DNA of 64,000 nt, from the NCBI GenBank assembly GCA_938009275.1, contig CALLHY010000002.1, positions 1-64,000 of the forward strand, in the 5' to 3' direction. The position numbers and the translations under genes are program-made. The notes below the pieces were generated by a model. The model was not told the origin of the DNA. It worked only from the letters and a program-made list of their open reading frames with translations, and searched no databases. Shown piece after piece: positions 50,995 to 58,996 of this stretch (position 1 is its first letter; each line of letters starts with the position of its first letter). The stretch is from an uncultured bacterium. Lineage in GTDB: Bacteria; Cloacimonadota; Cloacimonadia; Cloacimonadales; Cloacimonadaceae.

Positions 50995-51957
50995 TTACTT
51001 CAGTTCGGATTTGATGTGTTCTGCTATAATCCGGCTAAACACTTGTGCTCCACTGTGATTAAGATGGCTGAAGTCAAAAAACAGGCTCAGATTATTCATT
51101 TCTGGGTACTGGCCCGGCATAATGCTGTAAAGCGGGATGTTATAATGCTGCAATTGAGCACGTAGTTCTTCAGATATCAGGGGCGTGGATGCGATCTGGC
51201 TGTTCAGCGGAGCTTTGGGGCAGTGAAAGGCGATAAGCCGAATATTGTTATCTCGGCAAAGCTGGATAAAAGCATGGAAGTATTTACGGATAAGCGCGTC
51301 TTTGGCGGCTTCGTCTTTGCTGCGGTGCTTAATGAAGCTTTGCTCTTCGCTGAACTGCCTTAGATATTGGCTTCTCATCTTCAGGTTAATGCTTCCCTCT
51401 ATGGGGTGATAGCCCTTGTCTCCGGCAGCTTGGGCATTTGGTTTTGAAACGTAGGAACTTACAATGCTGAGTATTTTGCCATTATAGGGGTATATCTTGC
51501 TGCATAGCCAGAGCTTGTTTAGGGGGTCGAGGTCGTATAGCAGTTCTTTTATATCCGGATCATGGTAGTATGGTGTAATCATTCCGGTTTTGCCCGCATC
51601 GGGTCGATAGAAGTAATCCGCATCGGTTAAGTCCCAGATAATTAGCTTGGGTGTGCGATGCTTCAGCACCAGTTTTAGGGTGGCGTAGTTATGAAAGATA
51701 TTGGTTCCTGCTTCTCCGGTGTTCAGCACCTCCATACCCAGTTCCCGGCTAATCACACTTGGGATATAGCCCCTTTGCGCGCCAGAGGCACCCATAATGT
51801 AGGCATCGTAGGGCTGTGATACAGCATGATTAAGCACATAACCGGGAGCTCCGCTGGTATTGGCAAAATACATATACTCCAGTGCCTTGCCGATGCCAAA
51901 GTCCAGCACCAGTGAAATAGTTAGAAGCAAAACAGCGTTTGTTACAAATCGTTTCAT
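50995..51957 (-). CDS. SGNH-like/DltD-like extracytoplasmic protein of the acylation operon
   Basis: About 320 residues from the ATG at 51957, 1 nt after the MBOAT stop. An N-terminal membrane anchor (FVTNAVLLLTISLVLDFGIG) is followed by a GDSL/SGNH-like core: IMGASGAQRG (nucleophile Ser58) near the start and FDFSHLNHSGAQ near the end with the Asp/His pair. These features match the DltD position in dlt operons. The substrate is unknown. The open frame upstream of 51957 is spurious. Confidence 0.75.
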   Translation of the reverse strand: MKRFVTNAVLLLTISLVLDFGIGKALEYMYFANTSGAPGYVLNHAVSQPYDAYIMGASGAQRGYIPSVISRELGMEVLNTGEAGTNIFHNYATLKLVLKHRTPKLIIWDLTDADYFYRPDAGKTGMITPYYHDPDIKELLYDLDPLNKLWLCSKIYPYNGKILSIVSSYVSKPNAQAAGDKGYHPIEGSINLKMRSQYLRQFSEEQSFIKHRSKDEAAKDALIRKYFHAFIQLCRDNNIRLIAFHCPKAPLNSQIASTPLISEELRAQLQHYNIPLYSIMPGQYPEMNNLSLFFDFSHLNHSGAQVFSRIIAEHIKSELK

Positions 51958-51958
51958 G

Positions 51959-53347
51959 TTAATACTGGTAGTAGATGAAGTTCTCGCTGCTGAGTGAGCC
52001 AATTAGCGGTAAGGCTATTATCAGGCAGATGTACAGAGCCCAGCGCAGGGCTTTAGGCTGCTTTCCGATATACTCGTCTATTGGTATATCACCCTTAAAT
52101 GTGTCGATGCCGAACACAAGTAGCATACCGCTAATGGCAAAGACAAGTAATTGCTTGGAGCCAAGGTATAGGGGGCTGCTGCCCGCTATGCGGCTGATGA
52201 TGGCAATTGCTTCGCCGATGGAGGCAGAACGAAGCAGGATGGCACTGGCAGCTATGAACAGGAATACAATCAGGTTGGAAAGCACATTGCCAATTCGCTT
52301 AGGCAAGGATTGCCAGAGCTTGGCGCGAAGCTCTTTACTATGGCTTTCCCAGGTGCTGGCGATGCCATGTAACACACCAAAAATCACTAATGTCCAGTTT
52401 GCCCCATGCCAAACTCCTATCACCAAAAAGGTTATCATGGTAGCTGTGGTTAAGCCTGCTTTTCCCCATGCCCTGGTTTGGTATTGCAGGGGCAGAAAGA
52501 GGTAGTCCCGCACCCAGGAAGATAAGGAGATATGCCATCTGCGCCAAAAGTCAGTAACACTCTTTGCGCTTAGTGGCACCCGAAAGTTCTCCATCAGCCG
52601 GTATCCAAACAGCCGGGCAGAACCGATGGCAATGTCGCTGTAGGCAGAGAAGTCCATATATATCTGAATGAAGTACGCAATGGCTGCCAAGGCGATGGTT
52701 ATCCCCTGGTGATCATTATAGTTCTGGAATACTACATCGGTGTAGGGAGAAAGATTGGAGGCGATCACCACTTTTTTGAATAAACCCCAAAGTATTCTGC
52801 GCGAGCCGGATACCATATCGGCATAATTGAAACAAGAAGCCTTGCTTACCTGAGGAATAAAGCTTTTACCGCGTGCTATGGGGCCGGCAAGCAACTGGGG
52901 AAAGAAAGACATGAACAGAGAATATTGAGCCATGGAAGCTACTTGCCGTTTCCCGCTCCAATGCAGGTCTAACATATAGCCCATTGCCTGGAAGCTGAAG
53001 AACGACAGACCAATGGGTATGGCAATTTGTTGTAACAAGCTTCCATCAGGCAAACTGGTAAAGCCAAAGATGGCTGGAAGGTATTTGAAAAAACTAAGTA
53101 ACGCTAAATTAAACAAGATGGATACTGCTACCCATGCTCTATTGCCATGCTTAGCCCAGCCACGGCATAATAGGTAATTTATCGATATTGACAGCAGCAA
53201 AACAAATAGGTAATAGCCCTGGTTTATGGCATAGAAAGCCCAGGAGCTTAGCAGCAGCAGATATGGCCGTGCTTTTTGCGGCAAGGCGTAATACACCAAT
53301 AGCACCATGCCCAGGAAGATTAGATACAATACCGAAACTAAGGACAT
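51959..53347 (-). CDS. MBOAT-family O-acyltransferase (DltB/AlgI-like)
   Basis: 462 residues with about ten membrane spans. MBOAT hallmarks are clear: FFPQLLAGPIARG, DFWRRWHISLSSWVRDYLFLPL and the catalytic His314 in GVWHGANW. This DltB/AlgI branch transfers acyl groups from a cytoplasmic carrier across the inner membrane to a polymer or to DltD. It lies between the carrier protein and the SGNH-like gene. AGGCGAG before the ATG is only a weak site. Confidence 0.9.
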   Translation of the reverse strand: MSLVSVLYLIFLGMVLLVYYALPQKARPYLLLLSSWAFYAINQGYYLFVLLLSISINYLLCRGWAKHGNRAWVAVSILFNLALLSFFKYLPAIFGFTSLPDGSLLQQIAIPIGLSFFSFQAMGYMLDLHWSGKRQVASMAQYSLFMSFFPQLLAGPIARGKSFIPQVSKASCFNYADMVSGSRRILWGLFKKVVIASNLSPYTDVVFQNYNDHQGITIALAAIAYFIQIYMDFSAYSDIAIGSARLFGYRLMENFRVPLSAKSVTDFWRRWHISLSSWVRDYLFLPLQYQTRAWGKAGLTTATMITFLVIGVWHGANWTLVIFGVLHGIASTWESHSKELRAKLWQSLPKRIGNVLSNLIVFLFIAASAILLRSASIGEAIAIISRIAGSSPLYLGSKQLLVFAISGMLLVFGIDTFKGDIPIDEYIGKQPKALRWALYICLIIALPLIGSLSSENFIYYQY

Positions 53348-53360
53348 GCTCGCCTAATGT

Positions 53361-53600
53361 TTATTGCTTGCTGGATATTGTATCGAGCAGGCTGCCGATA
53401 TCGGACATTGAAATCATTTCCATGAAGCTGAATTTCATGTTGAAATGGGCTTCGATGGCTACCATTACCGTCATGTGGCTAAGAGAATCCCAGCCCGGGA
53501 TATCTGAGGCGGTTGTTTGTTCAAAGATGCAGACATCCGGCTGTTTCAAGGTATGCCGGATTATATCTTCCACCTGGCTTAGCATCTGCTGTCTGTTCAT
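53361..53600 (-). CDS. Acyl/aminoacyl carrier protein (DltC-like)
   Basis: 79 residues of the ACP fold with the phosphopantetheine site at Ser39 in GWDSLSHM. Its linkage to an adenylation enzyme (4-nt overlap) and an MBOAT indicates a DltC-like carrier charged with an amino or short-chain acid, not the fatty-acid ACP. Confidence 0.88.
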   Translation of the reverse strand: MNRQQMLSQVEDIIRHTLKQPDVCIFEQTTASDIPGWDSLSHMTVMVAIEAHFNMKFSFMEMISMSDIGSLLDTISSKQ

Positions 53601-55084
53601 TTGTTAATCCTTATCAGAAGTTCTTTTGTTAGCTGTTGCAAATCGGTTTTGTCACTATCTGTTTTTGGCAAGTGAGAAAGATTGATAATCTGCCTGGGTA
53701 CCATGTAAGCAGGGAGTTTGGAGCTGAGATGCTGAAGGATATCTGCCTCTGTACCGGTGTAGTTTTCTATAAAAAGGTAAAGGCTCAGCACTCCATCCAG
53801 TTCATTCACCATGGCAACTGCATCGCAATCGGTAAACGCCTGTGCATGATGCTCTATCTCTGCCAGTTCGATGCGGTTTCCCTGAATCTTCACTTGTCTA
53901 TCCCTTCTCCCGCAATACATGTAATTGCCAAATTCGTTTACGTAAACCAGGTCTCCGGTTGCATAAAAGCGTTGGGCTTGTCCTTCCCAGTTGTATAGAA
54001 TAAAGTCTATGCTATTGCGCTCGGGAGCATTAATATAGCCCTGGCATAGCTGCTCGCCGCCTACATAAAGCTCACCAATCTCACCCTGGGCACAAATAGC
54101 CAGATTGTTATCTACCACTAAATGCATCACACCCGGCATAGGCTTGCCAATGGGTATGATACCGTTGTGCAGTTCATTAGTAACATTGCTGTCCATCTGG
54201 TATGCCATCACACATACAGTGGCTTCAGTTGGGCCATAGAGGTTCCAAACACTGGCATTGGGGATGCAGGGCAGGATGCTTTGTAAACGGCTGTATGAAA
54301 CCGCCTCGGCACCCACTATAAAGGTGCGAACATCCGGCAGCAAAATTGAAGGCAGATAGGGCTTTAGAAGCCCAATAACCGATGGAACCACAAAAACAAA
54401 GCTAAGCTTGTGGCTATGCATCAAACGGGCAATCTCGAGATACTTTATTCTATCTGGATTAACGGTATAGATGGCGGCTCCGGCACAGAGCGACATGAAT
54501 AGCATTAGCACCGAGCCATCGAAGCTAAGGTCAAACATCTGCAGCACTCTATCATCTTGCGTTACTTGTAAGGGCAGCTTTGCCAGTGAATGCAGCAATG
54601 CTTCCAGATTTGCTTTGCTAATGCACACTCCTTTTGGCTTCCCGGTGGTGCCGGAAGTGAACAGGACGTAGGCTATGGAGCTACTATCAGGATGTGTGTA
54701 GCAAACTTCATGGGGCGGGGAAGGAAGCGATGGTAAAGCTATAAACTGCAAGTATGCTGGTAGAAGCGATGCATCGGCTATACAGCAGCCTAGCACCACG
54801 CTTATGCCGGATTCGGAAGTTATCTGCTCGTTCCGCTCTGGGGGATTGGCGGGATTGATGATAACGTATCCACAATCACTAAGGACAGTGGCAATCAACA
54901 TGGCATAGGTTTGTATGTTGTTTCGGGCAATGATGCCCACCAGGGCGAGCTTAGGATGTTGCATCAAGAAATAATAACACCTATCCACATGCAGTTTCAG
55001 CTCCAGGTAAGAGTAAGATTCGTCGTTTATAACGAAAGCAGTTCTATCTGAGCTTGATAGGTGTTTTTCTATCTGTTGCAGCAT
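53597..55084 (-). CDS. AMP-dependent ligase (DltA-like adenylation domain)
   Basis: 495 residues from the ATG at 55084; a TTG codon sits just before it. Adenylation core motifs are complete: A3 LFTSGTTGKPKG (about 142-153), A5 NLYGPTEAT, A7 YATGDLV, A8 GRRDRQVKIQGNRIELAEIE and A10 LPKTDSDKTD with the catalytic Lys. It loads the adjacent carrier. Its size and context match D-alanine-D-alanyl carrier ligase, but the amino acid specificity cannot be read with confidence. It is the first gene of the acylation operon. Confidence 0.88.
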   Translation of the reverse strand: MLQQIEKHLSSSDRTAFVINDESYSYLELKLHVDRCYYFLMQHPKLALVGIIARNNIQTYAMLIATVLSDCGYVIINPANPPERNEQITSESGISVVLGCCIADASLLPAYLQFIALPSLPSPPHEVCYTHPDSSSIAYVLFTSGTTGKPKGVCISKANLEALLHSLAKLPLQVTQDDRVLQMFDLSFDGSVLMLFMSLCAGAAIYTVNPDRIKYLEIARLMHSHKLSFVFVVPSVIGLLKPYLPSILLPDVRTFIVGAEAVSYSRLQSILPCIPNASVWNLYGPTEATVCVMAYQMDSNVTNELHNGIIPIGKPMPGVMHLVVDNNLAICAQGEIGELYVGGEQLCQGYINAPERNSIDFILYNWEGQAQRFYATGDLVYVNEFGNYMYCGRRDRQVKIQGNRIELAEIEHHAQAFTDCDAVAMVNELDGVLSLYLFIENYTGTEADILQHLSSKLPAYMVPRQIINLSHLPKTDSDKTDLQQLTKELLIRINK

Positions 55085-55087
55085 CAA

Positions 55088-55313
55088 ACATCCTTATATG
55101 CGTCATTCAGCTCTCTTCGTGGCAAATGTGCCAGAAGTATATCTATTGGCCTTTACAATGCGGCAGCGGACTTCTTGTCAATGAATTTCTGCCCACCCAA
55201 ACTGAAATTGGGAGTTTGAATAAACATTACTAGTGCTAATTTTGCCTTACCACCCCTGTACATCAATCAACGCTTGACAAAAAATGAAGGGGAAAAAAAG
55301 TGGAACGCACAGT
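55088..55313. other. Divergent intergenic region before the tRNA genes
   Basis: 226 bp. GCTTGACA at 55272-55279 may be the -35 element for the tRNA genes, but no good -10 follows. On the minus strand a TTGACA near 55175 may serve the Dlt-like operon. Nothing else is evident. Confidence 0.4.
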
Positions 55314-55390
<77 letters not shown>

Positions 55391-55410
55391 TTCTTTTAAG
55401 CCACGAAAGT

Positions 55411-55487
55411 GGGTGATTAGCTCAGCTGGTTAGAGCGCTACGTTCACATCGTAGAGGTCACTGGTTCGAATCCAGTATCACCCACCA
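55411..55487 (+). tRNA. tRNA-Val (anticodon CAC)
   Basis: 77 nt, nearly identical to the preceding tRNA. The anticodon loop is TTCACAT (CAC, reading GUG). The acceptor stem GGGTGAT/ATCACCC is fully paired and CCA is encoded. It lies 20 nt after the first tRNA, so both probably come from one transcript. Confidence 0.95.
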
Positions 55488-55506
55488 TTTTTTTGCCCAA
55501 AAATAA

Positions 55507-55545
55507 AGAACCCGGTTTACTAATAACCGGGTTCTTTGTTTTTTT
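55507..55545. terminator. Terminator shared by the tRNA genes and the FadL-type gene
   Basis: An 11-bp perfect stem (AGAACCCGGTT/AACCGGGTTCT), 7-nt loop, and a T-rich run TTGTTTTTTT on the plus strand; the minus strand also has a T-rich tail. It separates convergent transcripts. Confidence 0.88.
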
Positions 55546-55560
55546 ACTTATGAGGGTTTA

Positions 55561-56910
55561 TTAGAATCTGTAGCCAATACCGATGTTTCCGGAGATGGAA
55601 TTGGTATTGTATTTACCAGCCATGTTGTTGGCAGTTTGTTCGGAGGGTTTAATCTCGCGTTCGCCGAAATGGATGTACTGAGCATTAACGTCGAAATAGA
55701 ACATACCGAGATTGCGTCCATAACCGATGTTGCCACTAAGCTTGGTGCTGATATCGGAAAGGGTGGGGGTTTGAGTTTCGGCAGGAATGGGGCTTTGGTC
55801 CATAAAGAACCCGGCTCTAAAGGAATTGCAGCCCATCAGGTATTCGGTACCAAGACTGATGCGATGAGTATCTTCCCATTTGAAGGGGATGACAGATTCG
55901 GCAACAACATTACCGGGGGTTAAGGTAATTGGGCTCTTCATCTTCACTTTCACTTCTTCGAGACTGCTCCACATGGTGTAGGCGTAATCTAAGTTAACTG
56001 CCCAATTTGGCTTCACTTTATATGAAACACCCAGTCCAATGTCTGCCGGGAGATTAAGATCGGTTTCGATATCAGACTTTCCACCAAGTTTCATGGCAGG
56101 AGCAGTGCTTGTCTGCGGAGTCCACAGTAACACTTCGGCTTCACCATCAAGAGCCACTTTTGAAGGCAGCTTGGCGGATAAACCCAAGGACAGGCATTGA
56201 GTAGGCTTGAATAACAATCCCATATTTGCTCCAATGCCAATACCATCTCCCGTCATAATTGAGCTTATGGGGGCATAGGGATTGGTTGGATCGGGCAGAT
56301 ATGCTTTGCCGAGTTCAATACTTGTTTGCTGAACGCTTATACCCAATCCGGCAGATAACTGCGGTGTGATCTGATAGGCAACAGTGGGATGCACATCGAT
56401 AACAGCGATAGAGCTTTTGGTTTCTTGTTCAGGAAAACCCGTTTGATACACAGCCGGAAAGCTTCCACCGGGAGTTACCAAGGTTGTTGGCAAGCTATAA
56501 ATGTCCCATGTGGTGCCAAGACCGTAGGGCACATAAACGCCTAAACCATATTTAAGTTTGGGGTGTTTGGCCAAAGTTACAAATAGGTTCGGGAATGCTC
56601 TCAGGCTTTTTTCTGCTTCATATTCTTTATCCTGATAGCCGGGTTTGGTTGCATAAGTGGTTCCCTTGGAATCCCAAGTGCCGGAAGGCATAATAAATGT
56701 TCCGCCCAAATCTAATAAGTTATTGTCTATAAACCCTAATCCAGCGGGGTTCCAATACATGGCTGTGGCATCATCTGCCAAACCGCGGAAGGCTCCTCCC
56801 ATAGAAGTAGCACGGGACCCCACCCCGGTTAGGGCAAATCCACCCGCAAACAGCATGGTGCCGATGCAGAGGAAGCTAAGGATTAGTGTTGTAATCTGAA
56901 TTTTCTTCAT
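55561..56910 (-). CDS. OmpP1/FadL/TodX-family outer-membrane transport protein
   Basis: 449 residues with a signal peptide (MKKIQITTLILSFLCIGTMLFAG). The N-terminal GGFALTGVGSRATSMGGAFRGLADDATAMYWNPAGL is the family signature (the plug and first strand). Many alternating beta strands follow and the protein ends in the aromatic YRF of a barrel. These porins take up hydrophobic compounds such as fatty acids across the outer membrane. AAGGAG precedes the ATG. It is a single gene. Confidence 0.92.
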   Translation of the reverse strand: MKKIQITTLILSFLCIGTMLFAGGFALTGVGSRATSMGGAFRGLADDATAMYWNPAGLGFIDNNLLDLGGTFIMPSGTWDSKGTTYATKPGYQDKEYEAEKSLRAFPNLFVTLAKHPKLKYGLGVYVPYGLGTTWDIYSLPTTLVTPGGSFPAVYQTGFPEQETKSSIAVIDVHPTVAYQITPQLSAGLGISVQQTSIELGKAYLPDPTNPYAPISSIMTGDGIGIGANMGLLFKPTQCLSLGLSAKLPSKVALDGEAEVLLWTPQTSTAPAMKLGGKSDIETDLNLPADIGLGVSYKVKPNWAVNLDYAYTMWSSLEEVKVKMKSPITLTPGNVVAESVIPFKWEDTHRISLGTEYLMGCNSFRAGFFMDQSPIPAETQTPTLSDISTKLSGNIGYGRNLGMFYFDVNAQYIHFGEREIKPSEQTANNMAGKYNTNSISGNIGIGYRF

Positions 56911-57031
56911 AGTGTTAACTCCTTGTCAATAAAGCATTATGTTACAAATTATGAATGAAGCATGCTATTGTAGTGCTGTGACATCGGTCAAGGATTATTT
57001 TACAAAAAAGACCATTGCACATAAATGGAAC

Positions 57032-57134
57032 ACTGGCTTCAGCCAGTTGGACCACCGGATTTATCCGGTAATAGGGCAAAACACTCCAGTTAATGGGATA
57101 CTATCTTCACTTGCTAACCAGATAAATCTGGTTA
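57032..57134. repeat. Series of three short palindromes
   Basis: Palindromes at 57032-57047 (ACTGGCT/AGCCAGT), 57054-57069 (ACCGGAT/ATCCGGT) and 57115-57134 (TAACCAGAT/ATCTGGTTA), each with a 2-nt spacer. They resemble in design, but not in sequence, the array at 37488-37588. Confidence 0.7.
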
Positions 57135-57238
57135 ATCCAGCCGTATCAATTCGGCGTTACAGATTATTCAATGATCTAAAAAAACTAAATAGTTTGTTGA
57201 TGTTTGGTTACAGCTTCCATGCCCGTCACAGGGGAACC

Positions 57239-57313
57239 GAAGCGGAGTTCATCGGGGGATCATCGGGCTTTTGCCCGTTCAAGCCCCGATGAAACCCCCT
57301 GCGAAGCCGCTTC
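57239..57313. repeat. Long nested inverted repeat
   Basis: An outer stem GAAGCGG/CCGCTTC, an inner stem TTCATCGGGG/CCCCGATGAA and a central CGGGC/GCCCG hairpin. It could form a branched, stable structure of about 75 nt. Confidence 0.75.
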
Positions 57314-57649
57314 AGTCAGCAAGCACGGTAGCAGGGGGAAGTAAGCACCCCCGAACGATATAAAAAACGATCCACACGCCAATAGATGAAGCATAACAGA
57401 ATAAATGCAGATAACTTGGGCAATCATTCCGGTATAATAGCCCAGTGGTGAGTATTTTGGGACAGCAGAAATTAGCCTGGGGTAAGCAAAGAGTGGAAAA
57501 GTGGAAGAGTGTAAAAGTGAAACCAGGACTAAGCATAGAGTGTTTGGAACCTAATGCACAGGCATAACTATAATTCGTGTAGATTAGTGAAATTCGTGGA
57601 CAATAAATGAAATAACTTGTATAAGGGCTAACTGGTGTACGGGACTGCG

Positions 57650-58996
57650 TTACTTGCCTATGCAGAAGTTGCTGAAGATGTTATCCAGCATTTCGTCGGT
57701 GCTAACCGTGCCCACAATCTCTTCTATAGCATTGGCAGCGGAGATTAGCTCAAAGGCAATAAACTCATAACCGGCATTATCATCCAGTGCGGCTTTGGCA
57801 TTTGTGAGTGCAAGCTTGCTTTTGGCAAGTGCGGCGAGGTGACGGCTATTGGTGGCAAGAGGTTCATTAAGGATGTCGTCACTTAGCATCAATCGCTTCA
57901 AGATTGCAGAGCTAAGCGCATCCAGTCCCTTGGGCTGAATAACGCTGCAATAGATGTCGGAGCAGTCGAGAGGCTTGGAAGAGGACAGCAAATCGGCTTT
58001 GCTATATACTATAATGGTTTTGTGCAGGTAGTCAGGATCGATTTCCGTAGCGTCGCAAGAGGCACGCTGAGATGCATCGATAAGATAGATAATGATGTCG
58101 GCAGATTGCATCAATTCATAGCTTTTGGCAATGCCCGCGGATTCCACTTCGTCATTGGAGCTGCGTAAACCCGCGGTGTCATATATCACCAATGGGAATC
58201 CATTTAAGGAGATGCTTTCTTCCAGATAGTCACGGGTGGTGCCCGGGTGGGGGGTAACAATGGCGCGGTTTTGTTGCAAGAGCGCATTGAACAGCGAAGA
58301 TTTCCCCGCATTCGGCGCACCGGCAAGGCAAATCTTTATTCCCTCACGGATGCAGCGTCCCTGCTCTCCCTTAGCAGTAAGGGCAGAGATGTCGTTTATC
58401 AATCCTACAATTCTGTTGTTTAGATCATCAAGGTCTATCTGTGGCAGGTCTTGATCGGCAAAATCAATTGCCAGTTCGCAGCGCAGCCTTGCCTCGCCAA
58501 TGCGGCTCAGAATGCCTTGCAAATGGCTGCCCAGAATTCCCTGAAGCTGCATAAGGGCGGCACTTTCGGCCTTGGAAGCCTTGGCGGTGATAAGGTCGTT
58601 AACCGCTTCTGCCTGGCTGAGATCAAGCTTGCCATTCAGGTAAGCCCGAAGCGTGAATTCTCCCGGCTTTGCCATGCGCGCGTGCAGCAATAAACTTTCC
58701 ATTATTCTTCCTGCCAGATTCGGGTTGCCGTGGCAGGATATTTCCACGCTGTTTTCGCCAGTGTAGCTATGGGGGGCACGGAACACGCTAAGAAGCACTT
58801 CGTCTATGGGCTTGCCCTGAGCATTGTGAAACATGCCGTGGATAAGGCGATGGGACGGGGATGACAGCAGCTTATCTGCTGGTATAAAAAACTTTGCCAC
58901 AATGCCAATGGCATCGCTTCCGCTAATGCGCAGAACGCTTATCGCGGCATTACCCGCGGCACTAATCTGTGCGCAGATGCTGTCTTGCAATGTCAA
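57650..58996 (-). CDS. mnmE: tRNA modification GTPase MnmE
   Basis: MnmE with MnmG modifies wobble uridine 34 of tRNA. The 448-residue protein has the N-terminal folate-binding domain (GENSVEISCHGNPNLAGRIMESLLLHARMAKPGEFTLRAYLNGKLDLSQAEAV), a G domain with G1 GAPNAGKSS and G3 DTAGL, and the C-terminal FCIGK. The G4 box reads SKAD instead of NKxD. The start is a TTG in a TTGA overlap with the dxs stop. MnmG is not in the window. Confidence 0.95.
   Translation of the reverse strand: MTLQDSICAQISAAGNAAISVLRISGSDAIGIVAKFFIPADKLLSSPSHRLIHGMFHNAQGKPIDEVLLSVFRAPHSYTGENSVEISCHGNPNLAGRIMESLLLHARMAKPGEFTLRAYLNGKLDLSQAEAVNDLITAKASKAESAALMQLQGILGSHLQGILSRIGEARLRCELAIDFADQDLPQIDLDDLNNRIVGLINDISALTAKGEQGRCIREGIKICLAGAPNAGKSSLFNALLQQNRAIVTPHPGTTRDYLEESISLNGFPLVIYDTAGLRSSNDEVESAGIAKSYELMQSADIIIYLIDASQRASCDATEIDPDYLHKTIIVYSKADLLSSSKPLDCSDIYCSVIQPKGLDALSSAILKRLMLSDDILNEPLATNSRHLAALAKSKLALTNAKAALDDNAGYEFIAFELISAANAIEEIVGTVSTDEMLDNIFSNFCIGK

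Larger units (their letters stand above)
56911..57649. other. 739-bp gene-free, palindrome-rich stretch
   Basis: I see no gene. It holds three short palindromes (57032-57134), a long nested inverted repeat (57239-57313), and nothing recognisable from 57350 to 57649. The longest plus-strand open frame here (117 codons) is crossed by the palindromes, has no family and no Shine-Dalgarno. Confidence 0.65.

Noticed and set aside
56939..57292. A 117-codon plus-strand open frame
   Set aside because: Palindromes and the nested inverted repeat cross it, there is no ribosome-binding site, and the sequence resembles no protein.
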